Shown in pieces: positions 33,692 to 43,144 of a stretch of 64,000 nucleotides of DNA (the first letter of the stretch is position 1; each line of letters starts with the position of its first letter). The DNA comes from Alistipes sp. Lineage in GTDB: Bacteria > Bacteroidota > Bacteroidia > Bacteroidales > Rikenellaceae. The DNA is taken from assembly GCA_017621455.1 (NCBI GenBank), contig JAGATC010000017.1, positions 49,172-113,171 on the forward strand, in the 5' to 3' direction. The notes beneath the pieces are model-generated. The model saw only the letters and a list, made by a program, of their open reading frames with translations, did not search any database and was not told the origin of the DNA. Both the position numbers and the translations under genes were made by a program.

Positions 33692-34954
33692 TTATGCGCA
33701 ACCACTTGACTTATCGTACATCTCTAACTGGCCACACCTGAATGTACCTGTAATCTTATATCCAAGGTCATCCACACAATCGAAGGTTAGGACAAAATCC
33801 AATCCATCGCGCTCAATGGTTATAGTACCACTAACGATAGGAGCACCAGCACGAGGATTGACATAGTCATCTTCAATAACAGCGTATTGTGCCTCTGTGT
33901 AAGTACTTGCCTGATAAGGATTATCTGTCGCCTTAGTATATGAACCACAAACATAGTCAGCTACGAAACCTGTAGCGGGCGCCATGAGGTCGATCGAGAA
34001 ATAGTCACCATTGATAGGATTCTGGCACTCCATAACCTGTACTACCCAATTTGAGCCCTCTGTATAATCGCCATAATATAAGAGGCGAATAATACCAGCA
34101 TTATGGGTGAAACTATAATCCTCCTCAAGCCAGCTGTATGGTCCATTATTCTCGATAACCATATAGCTAAGCTCCAATGCACCATTATATACCACATGGT
34201 GTACTTCGCCATTGTCAAGCGTAAGAAGCGCATCGATGCTATTCTCAGAGACTACAACCACACCATCGGTAAAGTAGTTCTCAACATACGAGCCATCCTC
34301 TTTGGGCTCAAGGCGTGTAGAGTAGCTGCGACTAAATGTCCACGCCTCACCAGTGTTATCCGTATCAAGGCGATAGGTGCCGTGAGGAATCGACGCAGTC
34401 TCATTTAATCCTACAGTCTTATCCGAGTAGAAATCAAAACGATAGTACTGATCGATATATAGGTGAGCAAAACCCGTTGTGCCATTCATAGAAAGAATTG
34501 CAAAATAATTTCCATTTTTTGAGTTGATGCAACCGGTGTAAGGATGGCAATACTCACCATTAAGTACATTGGCACGATGTTCAACATTTACCACCAAACC
34601 CGACTGAGCGATGTCTACATCGAAACTCATATCCTCATAGCTTACTGTAATCTTGGTACTACGACTCTCGGTTGTGGCATTGGGGAGAACATTGAACATA
34701 ACGATAGTGTTACCTATTCGAATTTCGCCAATCCAATCAGCATCGCACGCAACCTCTGGCAACGCATCCTCATCTACACCCTGTAGCTCAAAGAGGATCT
34801 TACAATCAACGCCACCTTTAGCATCAAAAGACATAGACGACTCAGTAAAGAGCGTCAACGACTTTTTAGGCTCATTGTTAGGCTGCTCTTGCCCATTATC
34901 ACATCCTACCAATGAGAATAGGCACAACATTAAAATAAATAGTTTGGTTTTCAT
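33692..34954 (-). CDS. BACON-type lipoprotein, partner of the IdeS-like gene
   Basis: 420 residues. SPII signal ending LFSLVGCDNGQ. Residues about 30-120 form a BACON-like domain (SMSFDAKGGVDCKILFELQG, VSYEDMSFDVDIAQSG). The remaining 290 residues are paralogous to the protein at 55535: both contain a module with S-x-(D/E)-A-x-x-TL-x-N-x-EVHH(V/I)VY and a C-terminal DC..DLG.KI.G.F segment. The module repeats once within the protein in a looser form. Function unknown. The gene has its own promoter and is followed after 17 bases by the protease, so the two are probably cotranscribed. Confidence 0.75.
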   Translation of the reverse strand: MKTKLFILMLCLFSLVGCDNGQEQPNNEPKKSLTLFTESSMSFDAKGGVDCKILFELQGVDEDALPEVACDADWIGEIRIGNTIVMFNVLPNATTESRSTKITVSYEDMSFDVDIAQSGLVVNVEHRANVLNGEYCHPYTGCINSKNGNYFAILSMNGTTGFAHLYIDQYYRFDFYSDKTVGLNETASIPHGTYRLDTDNTGEAWTFSRSYSTRLEPKEDGSYVENYFTDGVVVVSENSIDALLTLDNGEVHHVVYNGALELSYMVIENNGPYSWLEEDYSFTHNAGIIRLLYYGDYTEGSNWVVQVMECQNPINGDYFSIDLMAPATGFVADYVCGSYTKATDNPYQASTYTEAQYAVIEDDYVNPRAGAPIVSGTITIERDGLDFVLTFDCVDDLGYKITGTFRCGQLEMYDKSSGCA

Positions 34955-35042
34955 ATAACATGGAGGCTCTGTAAATTAAACTTATCATCAGAGAGTAGCC
35001 AGAACCTCATTAGTGGCTACACCTAATGTACATTCTCGGCTC

Positions 35043-35074
35043 TAAAGTTAGAGGTTTTTCCGTAGTTTACCAAA
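35043..35074 (-). promoter_or_regulatory. Promoter of the lipoprotein/IdeS-like pair
   Basis: Minus strand TTTG (35074-35071), 20 bases, TAACTTTA (35050-35043), one mismatch in the -7 box. The leader is about 85 bases. Confidence 0.6.
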
Positions 35075-35100
35075 TAATTAAGCGGTAAAATTTCAACCAC

Positions 35101-35109
35101 GGGGGGGGG
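35101..35109. repeat. G9 homopolymer upstream of promoter
   Basis: Nine consecutive G on the plus strand, flanked by AACCAC and TAATTG, in otherwise AT-rich DNA upstream of the lipoprotein/IdeS-like promoter. Tracts of this length are prone to slippage. Confidence 0.9.
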
Positions 35110-35321
35110 TAATTGTTGATAATCAGACACTTATGCAAATGGGCATCTGTATCCACTGCCAAACATCAGAGGCTACTTCATTCCCTGCCGACTATATTGT
35201 ATTTCCCCTGTATTTATAGAACATTTCGTAGAACACCACTATATCCGTAGTCACGAATGGCTGACTAATTTTGGGGATTCCTAAAGGCGCTGAAGGAAAA
35301 CCGTAATATATAGTATAGTCA

Positions 35322-35726
35322 CTACTTCTCCACCTCGCCTTTCCACGACAGAATACCCTCTGCGAGCTCCGTAACCTCCAAGCCGCAACCGACCATATAC
35401 GTGGCAGCCTCCTTGCTTCTGCGACCACCACGACAATATACCGCTACGGGGCGCGACTTATCCAACTCTGCCACTTTTGCCTCGAACTCCTTGCCATCGA
35501 TGTCGATGTTCACTGCGCCAGGGATATGTCCCTCGTTGAACTCCGCTGGTGTTCGCACGTCAATAATCTGCACCTGCTCATTATCAATAACCTCGGCAAA
35601 GCGTGTTGCATCAACTGAATCAAAACCCTTTGTTGCTGCTGAATTGTCACATCCGATCATCATCATTGCCGCTAACAGACTAAAGAAAAAAAAAGAGAGT
35701 GACCCGAAAGCCACTCTCATTTGCAT
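35322..35726 (-). CDS. Lipoprotein rhodanese
   Basis: 134 residues. Lipobox MMMIGC with Cys26. The single rhodanese domain covers residues 38-134: IIDVRTPAEFNEGHIPGA, then the active-site loop CRGGRRS with catalytic Cys98. Single-domain rhodaneses transfer sulfane sulfur or simply bind it. The lipid anchor puts this one outside the cytoplasm. The leader includes four Phe encoded across a T9 tract (35686-35694). It lies 15 bases downstream of the 680-residue repeat lipoprotein and is probably cotranscribed. Two Met (residues 1 and 3) are possible starts. Confidence 0.88.
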   Translation of the reverse strand: MQMRVAFGSLSFFFFSLLAAMMMIGCDNSAATKGFDSVDATRFAEVIDNEQVQIIDVRTPAEFNEGHIPGAVNIDIDGKEFEAKVAELDKSRPVAVYCRGGRRSKEAATYMVGCGLEVTELAEGILSWKGEVEK

Positions 35727-35741
35727 TTATGTAGGTCTTGC

Positions 35742-37784
35742 CTATCGCTTAATACTCTTTGATGTAGCTGCCTTTGCAGGTTTTGCTGCAGGGTTAGCCG
35801 CAATAAACTCTTCGGCTGGCGATACGCCCTCGGGCGTAAGTGTTACCACCTCGATAAAGCCTACACCATAGCTCTCCTCGCTATCCTTAGCGATGCCGAG
35901 GAATGTGTATGGAGTATCATACGATAGAACAGCAATACCACTCTCTCTGTTCTCAGAAACATACTCAGAACCCCACTCCCAGCCATAGGTGATAAGCTCA
36001 GCATAGATGTCATCATCGGTACATCCCCACTCAGTGAAGTCGCCATCATAGAAGCCTGTGTACCAAGCTGCAGCGGAGTCACTTGCCTTAACCGTATAAG
36101 GCATAACTGCGTAGCCCTTGCAGCTAAGGAAGCGTGCTGGGTCTAACTCTGCAAGTGCAGAGCCATCGTAATAGTTGCCAAACTCAATGGTGACTGCAGC
36201 ATCGCTAACGACCTTATCCAAGGTGCGGAAAGGCTCGCTTACAAAGCCCTTCTCGGATGCCAGCTCGCCTGTCTCCATATCCACAGCAATAGCATAAGCT
36301 ACATAGTCGGTCGATGGCTCAAGCTGGTTATAGAAGTTCTTCTCTTTACCCAACGATGCACCAAGTTCATATAGATACTCGGCACGTGAACACTCAAACC
36401 ACTCAGCACCATAGTCGATTTCGGAGTTGGCAAGATATGCTACGCGGGCATCTACACTATAGTAGTCATCAATAAGCAGGTCAAAATAGTTCTCCTCGAC
36501 ATAATAGGTGAAGTAGTAAGCACCAACCGATGGTATAGTGGTTACATTCACTGAGTTATGAGTAATATTGCTAACCTCAAATGTTACAACCAAATCATCG
36601 GGATTGCCCATCGCATCAGTAGTTGTGAAGTGGGTAATATGAGGTGCCGTCGTAGGTGCGCCATCATATCCGAAACATACAACGATATAGTCGGTATTGG
36701 GCTGCAAGCCACTAATGCCATCGAGCGACATAACACCCTTGCGCAACGAATCCTCGATATTGCCCCAAGCGGTAATATCATCAACGATAGACTCTACAAA
36801 AGCCTCCTCCGACTCGCTCCACTCAAGCGAAGATGCGTATTGTACAGAGCAGATGTATGTGTCGTCATTATTTGATGGTGTTACACTACCCTCGATATGG
36901 TCGTAATCGATATTGGTAATCTCCACCTCAAATGTTAAATCTGCAACCTCGGCAGCCTTTGTCTCAAACTCAACTACTGTAGCTAAGCTATTAGCAACAA
37001 ATCGCTCGTCGATGCCAATGGCGTATGCCATATACTTTGTACCAGCCTTGAGATCCTCTACCGATAACGACTTAGCGCCGACATAACCAAGGTTAGCTAC
37101 CATCTGGTCAGCAGTAGCACCTAAACCATAGTAGTAGTTACGCAATTTGTTGATGTGTGCGACAAATGCAGACTCATCGCCACCATAATTCTGATAGTCT
37201 TCGAGGCTGAAGACATTTACAAAATAGAAGGCCTTATCGTTGTCTGGTGTTACTGTAATTGTGGCGGTGTCGTAACCAATATCTGTTACTTGAATCTCAA
37301 AGTTTAGCTCTGTAAGCTCTGTGCTTAGGGTTGTAAATGTCTGCTTATAGAGCGATGTCGTAACAATGCCATTATTTGATAGACCAAAGGCGTATACGAC
37401 ATATTCTGTCTCTGGGTCGAGCATGTCCTGAGTATCGCTAATCACACCCTTCTTTAGTACACCCTCGAGATACTCGTTTAGTTCCACTCCGGCATTATAG
37501 GCGGCATCTTCGAGCCATGTAAGGTCATCCATAATATAGGCCTCGTCGTCCTCGAACGTGTCGAAATACTCCTTAGTGGTCATCATCGCAATGTAGGTCA
37601 TCTCCTCATCCGCGGGAGTAATAGTAAACTCCACCGAGGTGTCCGTTACACTCTTAACCTCAACCACGAAGTCGGGCTTGTCTACAGGGTCAATCGGCGT
37701 AGGTGGCACATCGGGTGTCTCTTTACAGCCAACAAGTGCGGTTGCTAACAGTAGCAATAGTCCATTAAATAGAATCTTTTTCAT
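35742..37784 (-). CDS. Large lipoprotein with four to five ~140-residue repeats
   Basis: 680 residues; SPII signal ending ATALVGCKETPD. The body is built of repeats of about 130-145 residues. Each opens with F-E-(I/V)-x-V-x-x-I and a T(I/V)TP..D..Y motif (EFTITPADEEMTYIA, TITVTPDNDKAFYF), continues with an acidic helical insert (W..S.EAFVESIVDDI...), and closes with L.P.T.Y..YA.G.D..G......F.T (LDPETEYVVYAFGLSNNG, LQPNTDYIVVCFGYDG, LEPSTDYVAYAIAVD). The same module occurs in the lipoproteins at 56798 and 59020. It looks like an Fn3 fold with a large insertion. The C-terminus ends in a basic, Lys-rich tail. No function is known to me. Confidence 0.78.
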   Translation of the reverse strand: MKKILFNGLLLLLATALVGCKETPDVPPTPIDPVDKPDFVVEVKSVTDTSVEFTITPADEEMTYIAMMTTKEYFDTFEDDEAYIMDDLTWLEDAAYNAGVELNEYLEGVLKKGVISDTQDMLDPETEYVVYAFGLSNNGIVTTSLYKQTFTTLSTELTELNFEIQVTDIGYDTATITVTPDNDKAFYFVNVFSLEDYQNYGGDESAFVAHINKLRNYYYGLGATADQMVANLGYVGAKSLSVEDLKAGTKYMAYAIGIDERFVANSLATVVEFETKAAEVADLTFEVEITNIDYDHIEGSVTPSNNDDTYICSVQYASSLEWSESEEAFVESIVDDITAWGNIEDSLRKGVMSLDGISGLQPNTDYIVVCFGYDGAPTTAPHITHFTTTDAMGNPDDLVVTFEVSNITHNSVNVTTIPSVGAYYFTYYVEENYFDLLIDDYYSVDARVAYLANSEIDYGAEWFECSRAEYLYELGASLGKEKNFYNQLEPSTDYVAYAIAVDMETGELASEKGFVSEPFRTLDKVVSDAAVTIEFGNYYDGSALAELDPARFLSCKGYAVMPYTVKASDSAAAWYTGFYDGDFTEWGCTDDDIYAELITYGWEWGSEYVSENRESGIAVLSYDTPYTFLGIAKDSEESYGVGFIEVVTLTPEGVSPAEEFIAANPAAKPAKAATSKSIKR

Positions 37785-38400
37785 TTTTAGGGGATAAAAT
37801 TTAATTAATTATAGTTTTAAGTATAATATTTGCAAAAATGCAGATCACATCTTGCGTTCACCAATTGGACGTCACACATCAGCTATTGCGACATCGTAAG
37901 TAATTTATGTTCTAATCATAAGCCTTATGTTTTAAAGTTTAACAACGCATCTAAAAAGTTGCAAACACTCTAAAAGAGTAGCGCAGACTTATCACCATAC
38001 GCTGTCAAGGCTCACCACAAGCCACAATTCTTTATGGGAAGGTCTGCGCCATCAGGCACATTTCCCCAACAAGAATTGGTATAACTCGGTGCTTGCGAGG
38101 TGGTGATTCGACAGCTGTTGAGTTATGTAATATATCATTGGACGATACAAGTCCAACTATAACGTTAGACAAAATTAGATATATTTTCTTAAAAAAGCAA
38201 GTCTCAACTACGATACATACCATATTTCACTCTTTTTACTCAACCATAGGAGTCTCTATAGCCTCACAAAATACCACTGCCCGTCGGACGTTATAATATA
38301 AAATTTGCATTTGTAAGCAAAATTCACTACATTTGCTTGATAAACACATCCGTCGACAATAGCACACCGTTGCGGTGTCGACGGCGTAAAGGTTGAAACG
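37785..38400. other. 616-bp intergenic region before rmlA
   Basis: No convincing gene. It contains a hairpin ACTCT-AAA-AGAGT (37968-37980), an 8-bp inverted pair GCGCAGAC (37981-37988) / GTCTGCGC (38042-38049) enclosing a small GGCT/AGCC stem, TTGGAC/GTCCAA near 38139-38157, and the rmlA promoter at its right end. A structured RNA is possible but unproven. Confidence 0.45.
38304..38335 (+). promoter_or_regulatory. Promoter of the rml operon
   Basis: TTTG (38304-38307), 20 bases, TACATTTG (38328-38335); the ATG of rmlA is 65 bases downstream. Confidence 0.75.
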
Positions 38401-39267
38401 ATGAAAGGTATTGTCTTGGCAGGTGGTAGCGGCACACGTCTCTACCCTATAACTAAGGGCGTGAGCAAGCAGCTCCTACCCATTTTCGATAAGCCGATGG
38501 TATACTACCCCATCTCGGTGCTGATGATGGCGGGCATCCGCGAGGTGCTCATCATATCTACACCGCAAGATCTACCCTCCTTCCGCCGCCTCCTGGGCAC
38601 AGGCGAGGAGCTGGGCATGAGATTCTCGTATGCCGAGCAGGCGCAGCCTAACGGCCTTGCCGAGGCCTTCATCATAGGTCGCGACTTTGTTGGCAACGAC
38701 AACGCATGCCTTGTGCTTGGCGACAACATCTTCTACGGCGCAGGCTTCGAGGAGCGTCTACGCAATGCCGTAAAGCGCTGTGACAGCGAGGGTCGCGCCA
38801 CGGTATTCGGCTACAAGGTAGACCGCCCCGAGCGCTATGGCGTCGTTGAGTTCGACAATGAGGGCAGAGCCATATCTATTGAGGAGAAGCCCACATCGCC
38901 ACGCTCCGACTATGCTGTCACGGGCCTATACTTCTACCCCAACAGCGTCGTAGATATTGCCGCAGGAGTAACTCCCTCGGCACGTGGTGAGTTGGAGATT
39001 ACCACCGTCAACCAGCGCTACTTGGAGCGTGGAGAGCTCAGCGTAGAGATTCTCGACCGCGGCTATGCGTGGCTCGACACCGGCACGCACGATTCGTTAG
39101 CCGAGGCATCCATCTTTGTGGAGGTGATAGAGAAGCGTCAGGGGCAGAAGATTGCCTGCATCGAGGAGATAGCCTACCGCAATGGCTGGATTACACGCGA
39201 AAAGCTACACGCCATAGCAGAGCCAATGCGCAACAACCAGTACGGACAATATCTACTTAAGTTATGA
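38401..39267 (+). CDS. rmlA: Glucose-1-phosphate thymidylyltransferase
   Basis: 288 residues, the usual RmlA length. The nucleotide-binding loop [11 protein letters not shown] (residues 6-16) is followed by [16 protein letters not shown], and later by GDNIFYG and [19 protein letters not shown]. It joins dTTP and glucose-1-phosphate to dTDP-glucose, the first step to dTDP-L-rhamnose for surface polysaccharide. Its stop overlaps the start of rmlC. First gene of an rmlA-C-D-B operon. Confidence 0.97.
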   Translation: MKGIVLAGGSGTRLYPITKGVSKQLLPIFDKPMVYYPISVLMMAGIREVLIISTPQDLPSFRRLLGTGEELGMRFSYAEQAQPNGLAEAFIIGRDFVGNDNACLVLGDNIFYGAGFEERLRNAVKRCDSEGRATVFGYKVDRPERYGVVEFDNEGRAISIEEKPTSPRSDYAVTGLYFYPNSVVDIAAGVTPSARGELEITTVNQRYLERGELSVEILDRGYAWLDTGTHDSLAEASIFVEVIEKRQGQKIACIEEIAYRNGWITREKLHAIAEPMRNNQYGQYLLKL

Positions 39268-39836
39268 AGCTGATACACACAGATATAGAGGGTGTATTCG
39301 TCATCGAGCCGAAGCTCTTTAGCGATGAACGTGGCTACTTCTTCGAGGCTTTCAACTCAAGGCGCTTCGAGGAACTTACCGGCATACGCACCGCGTTTGT
39401 TCAGGACAACGAGTCACGCTCGGCAAGGGGTGTTGTGCGCGGCCTACACTTCCAGTTGCCACCCCACGCGCAGTCGAAGCTTGTACGCGTAGTGCGTGGC
39501 AGGATTATCGACGTCGCAGTGGATATACGTCGCGGCTCACCCACTTTTGGTCGCTATGTAGCTGTGGAGTTGAGCGACGAGAACCACCGTCAGCTCTTCA
39601 TCCCCCGAGGCTTTGCGCACGGTTTCGGTGTATTGGAGGGCGACGCCATTGTGGAGTATAAGTGCGACAACTACTACGCTCCCGAGGCCGAGGGAGCCAT
39701 ACGTTGGGATGACCCCGAATTAGCGATAGATTGGCGCATAGATGGCGAGGTCATAGTATCAGCCAAAGACCAGAATAACAAACCATTAAGGGAGTGCAGT
39801 ACGCTCTTTGATTACAACATCGACTACTATGCCTAA
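39264..39836 (+). CDS. rmlC: dTDP-4-dehydrorhamnose 3,5-epimerase
   Basis: 190 residues; a cupin enzyme that epimerises carbons 3 and 5 of dTDP-4-keto-6-deoxyglucose. Signatures: [20 protein letters not shown] with the catalytic His, [14 protein letters not shown], and [20 protein letters not shown]. It overlaps rmlA by 4 bases (ATGA) and rmlD by 8 bases. Confidence 0.97.
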   Translation: MKLIHTDIEGVFVIEPKLFSDERGYFFEAFNSRRFEELTGIRTAFVQDNESRSARGVVRGLHFQLPPHAQSKLVRVVRGRIIDVAVDIRRGSPTFGRYVAVELSDENHRQLFIPRGFAHGFGVLEGDAIVEYKCDNYYAPEAEGAIRWDDPELAIDWRIDGEVIVSAKDQNNKPLRECSTLFDYNIDYYA

Positions 39837-40695
39837 GATTCTTGTTACAGGAGCCAACGGTCAGCTTGCCGAGGCTATACGCCACGTAGCGCCAAGCTAT
39901 GGGGGCGATTATACGTTCGCCTCGATTGCCGACTTGGACATATGTAACACAGAGGCCATAGAGCGATACTTGGCAGATAATCTGATAGATGTAATCATAA
40001 ACACAGCGGCATACACCGATGTGGAGGGTGCCGAGGATAACGAGGCGTTGGCGATGGCCGTAAATGGCGATGCTGCGAGGGAGCTTGCCCGCATATCGCA
40101 GAGGCGTGGCATCAAACTCATACACATCTCCACGGACTATGTCTTTGGTGGCGACACCGTGCGCCGAGTGCCCTACACCGAATCGGACGAGGTAGCGCCC
40201 ATAAGCGCCTATGGTCGCACAAAGGCGGCGGGTGAGGCCGCTGTTGTGAAGCATGGAGGCATCGTACTACGCACCGCGTGGCTCTACTCGCCCTGGGGCA
40301 AGAATTTTATGCTCACCATATCGCGCATAGCATCTGAGCACGAGGAGATAAGCGTCGTTGATGACCAGCGAGGCACACCCACCTCGGCCGTAGGCCTTGC
40401 ACAAAATATCGCCACGCTTATTGCAAGTGGTGCTATAAATCAGATGGAGGGCATATACAACTATACCGATGGTGGCGACTCCGCCTGGTACGACTTTGCG
40501 CGCGAGATTGTGGCACGCAGGGGCTACAACTGCCACGTCAAGGCGTGCACCACCGCCGAGCGCAATATGCGAGCCAAGCGCCCAGCATACTCGGTGCTCG
40601 ACACTCGTCGCATCCGAAGCATCAAGGGTGTAATAATAGAGCCGTGGCAGGAGCGACTCACAGAGGTTATAACACTATTAAACAGAGAGATATGA
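39829..40695 (+). CDS. rmlD: dTDP-4-dehydrorhamnose reductase
   Basis: 288 residues from the ATG at 39829; an upstream in-frame ATG at 39808 adds an unlikely MITTSTT extension. The NAD(P)-binding motif VTGANGQLAEA is followed by TAAYTDVEGAED, ISTDYVFGG and YGRTKAAGE, the reductase active-site region. It is the final reduction to dTDP-L-rhamnose. It overlaps both neighbours: 8 bases with rmlC and ATGA with rmlB. Confidence 0.95.
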   Translation: MPKILVTGANGQLAEAIRHVAPSYGGDYTFASIADLDICNTEAIERYLADNLIDVIINTAAYTDVEGAEDNEALAMAVNGDAARELARISQRRGIKLIHISTDYVFGGDTVRRVPYTESDEVAPISAYGRTKAAGEAAVVKHGGIVLRTAWLYSPWGKNFMLTISRIASEHEEISVVDDQRGTPTSAVGLAQNIATLIASGAINQMEGIYNYTDGGDSAWYDFAREIVARRGYNCHVKACTTAERNMRAKRPAYSVLDTRRIRSIKGVIIEPWQERLTEVITLLNREI

Positions 40696-41723
40696 TAAGA
40701 CGCAATATACTTGTTACGGGCGGTGCCGGATTTATCGGCAGTCACGTCGTGGAGCTACTCACCGAGAAGTACCCCCACTACCACATTGTCACGCTCGACA
40801 AACTCACCTATGCGGGCAATCTCGCCAACATCAGCGAGGCGATGAAGCGTCCCAACCACACCTTCATAGAGGGTGACATCACCGATAGCACCCTTGTGGA
40901 GCGCATCTTCGCGGAGCACAGCATAGATGGCGTTATGCACCTTGCTGCTGAGAGCCACGTCGACCGCTCGATAAGCGCACCTTTGGTCTTTGCCCACAAC
41001 AACATCGTAGGCACGCTGACTCTCCTTGAGGCTGCACGCAAGGCGTGGGCTGGCAACTATGCCGACAAGCGTTTCCATCACATATCTACCGACGAGGTAT
41101 ATGGTGCACTGGATATGGATGGCGGCAAGTTTACCGAGGCATCGCGCTACGAGCCACACTCGCCCTACTCGGCATCGAAGGCGTCGTCTGACCACTTCGT
41201 GCGTGCCTATCACGACACCTATGGTCTGCCTACGGTCATCACCAACTGCTCAAACAACTATGGAGAGAGGCAGTACCCCGAGAAGCTGATACCTCTATTT
41301 ATATATAATATCGTGAATCGCCGCCCGCTACCCGTCTATGGCACTGGATGTAACATCCGCGACTGGCTCTATGTCGGTGACCACGCCCGCGCACTGGATA
41401 TGGTATTTCACAATGGTGCCGATGGTGCCACCTACAACATTGGTGGCGACAACGAGTGGACAAACATCGCGCTTATAAAGCGCCTTATTGGCATTGTAGA
41501 CAGTGAGTTGGGGCGCAATGAGGGTGAGAGCGAGAGCCTAATTACGCATATCGAGGATCGTGCGGGTCACGACCTGCGCTATGCGATTGACTCAACAAAA
41601 CTTCAGCAAGAGTTGGGATGGCGCCCCGCAATGAGCTTCGACGAGGGGCTACGACGTACGGTGCGCTGGTATCTTGATAATATGGCGTGGGCAGAGGAGA
41701 GCCTAAAACGTAATGGCGACTAA
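40692..41723 (+). CDS. rmlB: dTDP-glucose 4,6-dehydratase
   Basis: 343 residues from the ATG at 40692, which overlaps the rmlD stop. VTGGAGFIGSHV binds NAD+; HLAAESHVDRSI, STDEVYGAL and YSASKASSDHFV (catalytic Tyr-x3-Lys) are RmlB signatures. It forms the 4-keto-6-deoxy sugar used by RmlC. It is placed last here although it is the second enzyme. The last 21 bases overlap the convergent ribF-like gene. Confidence 0.96.
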   Translation: MIRRNILVTGGAGFIGSHVVELLTEKYPHYHIVTLDKLTYAGNLANISEAMKRPNHTFIEGDITDSTLVERIFAEHSIDGVMHLAAESHVDRSISAPLVFAHNNIVGTLTLLEAARKAWAGNYADKRFHHISTDEVYGALDMDGGKFTEASRYEPHSPYSASKASSDHFVRAYHDTYGLPTVITNCSNNYGERQYPEKLIPLFIYNIVNRRPLPVYGTGCNIRDWLYVGDHARALDMVFHNGADGATYNIGGDNEWTNIALIKRLIGIVDSELGRNEGESESLITHIEDRAGHDLRYAIDSTKLQQELGWRPAMSFDEGLRRTVRWYLDNMAWAEESLKRNGD

Positions 41724-42455
41724 GCCACTTAGAGGTGTTGATATGGCTACCACACGCCCATCAACCACAACCTCCGTGCGAATTGTAGCGTTATCGCACT
41801 CAACATCACACATATAGCGTCCTGCGGGGGGCAACATCTTATGGTCGTCGGCAACATGCAGGCGGCCATTATTCATTTCACCTGAGAGCATATATCCCGC
41901 ACCTAAGAGCTCCTTAGCACGTGCCATGTCGCCCTTAGCTACGCTATCGCGCACCACCGTAGAGCTAATCTTACTGCCATCGTCGGTATGCTGCGCCACA
42001 CATTCGAGCTCGAAGCCACACTCCTCAGCAAGGGGTTGCAGGGTGCTATAATTACCCTCGCTACCACGCCCAAGGCGGTGGTTGTAGCCCACAATCATGC
42101 CCACCATACCAAGCTTGCCTATAAGGCTCTCGCGGACGAACTGCTCGTAGGGCTGGGTACGGAACTCTTCGTCGAAGCGTGCAACAACCATTCTATCAAT
42201 GCCAGCCTCGGCAAGCAGACGAGCACGCTCCTCGATAGTGGTAAGCAGCTGCATACCCTCGGCACGCCCCATGGCGATGCGGGGGTGGGGGTCGAACGTG
42301 ACAACAACGCTCTCAGCATCGAGCCTCGCAGCCATAGCCTTAAGGTGCTGTAATAGCACACGGTGGCCACGATGCACGCCATCGAACGAGCCAATGGTGA
42401 CTACCGCACGACGTGGCATCGGCGCCTTATCGAAACCGTGCTCTATAATAGACAT
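41703..42455 (-). CDS. FAD synthetase, RibF-like, apparently lacking the riboflavin kinase domain
   Basis: 250 residues. The N-terminal adenylyltransferase domain is complete: GSFDGVHRGH (residues 22-31), VVTFDPHPRIAMG, GYNHRLGRGSEGN and ISSTVVRD (near 164-171). Normal bifunctional RibF is about 310 residues and ends with a riboflavin kinase domain containing a GRTLGFPTAN motif. That motif is absent; only about 65 residues with a short beta pattern remain. I infer FAD synthesis from FMN only, with FMN made by another enzyme. It lies 14 bases downstream of rex and overlaps the end of rmlB. Confidence 0.82.
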   Translation of the reverse strand: MSIIEHGFDKAPMPRRAVVTIGSFDGVHRGHRVLLQHLKAMAARLDAESVVVTFDPHPRIAMGRAEGMQLLTTIEERARLLAEAGIDRMVVARFDEEFRTQPYEQFVRESLIGKLGMVGMIVGYNHRLGRGSEGNYSTLQPLAEECGFELECVAQHTDDGSKISSTVVRDSVAKGDMARAKELLGAGYMLSGEMNNGRLHVADDHKMLPPAGRYMCDVECDNATIRTEVVVDGRVVAISTPLSGLVAITF

Positions 42456-42469
42456 AGTGTAAGACGAGG

Positions 42470-43117
42470 TTAGTTGTTGCTCTCCTCAGCAACCTTTACG
42501 AAGTATGCCACCTTCTCCAAAAGAGTGGTTATATCGTAGTTCTCCACGACGATACCCTGTGGGAAGTTGAGAGGCACCGAGGTGAAGTTAAGCACACCCT
42601 TAATGCCGGCATTGATAATGGGCAGCACGATGGTCGCCGCCTGCGACGTGGGCAACGAGACGATAGCAATGCTTATATCCATCTCCTCAACGCGCTCCTC
42701 AAACTCATCAATATGGTAGCAAGGGATGTTATCGATGGTGGTACCCACCTTGTTCTTATCGACATCGAAGGCCGCAGTGATGCGCAACTTTAAGCCCTTG
42801 CCATTGAAGTACTTAGTAACAGCCTGACCGAGGTGACCCATGCCTATGATTGCCATATTCATAGTCTGCTCGCTATAGAGGATGTTGTTTATAAAGTCGA
42901 TGAGTACCTTGACGTCGTAGCCCTTCTTCGTATCACTCGAGAAGCCTATGAGCATAAGGTCGCGACGTACCTGCACAGCGGTAATGCCGTGCATACCCGC
43001 CAACACGTGCGAAAAGATGTGGGTAATGCCCTGCGCATGACACTTCAACAATGTGCGACGATACTCGCTCAATCGCTCGATGGTCTTTTCAGGAATAGGA
43101 GATGTTATGTTTGCCAT
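42470..43117 (-). CDS. rex: Redox-sensing transcriptional repressor Rex
   Basis: 215 residues. The winged-helix N-terminus (EKTIERLSEYRRTLL, then ITAVQVRRDLMLIGFS) is followed by a Rossmann domain with IGMGHLGQAV (92-100) that binds NADH/NAD+. Rex represses fermentation and respiratory genes until NADH rises. It is flanked by ribF-like (downstream) and the LysM fusion (upstream), all on the minus strand with short gaps. Confidence 0.95.
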   Translation of the reverse strand: MANITSPIPEKTIERLSEYRRTLLKCHAQGITHIFSHVLAGMHGITAVQVRRDLMLIGFSSDTKKGYDVKVLIDFINNILYSEQTMNMAIIGMGHLGQAVTKYFNGKGLKLRITAAFDVDKNKVGTTIDNIPCYHIDEFEERVEEMDISIAIVSLPTSQAATIVLPIINAGIKGVLNFTSVPLNFPQGIVVENYDITTLLEKVAYFVKVAEESNN

Positions 43118-43144
43118 TTTTCTCTCTCAGCTTTAGTTTGGGTG

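Larger units (their letters stand above)
34955..35321. other. Intergenic region with promoter and G9 tract
   Basis: No gene. It contains the promoter of the lipoprotein/IdeS-like pair (35043-35074) and a run of nine G (35101-35109) about 27 bases upstream of the -33 box. The rest is AT-rich and featureless. Confidence 0.6.

Noticed and set aside
38032..38223. 63-residue open frame in the gap before rmlA
   Set aside because: No family match, low-complexity composition and no ribosome-binding context.
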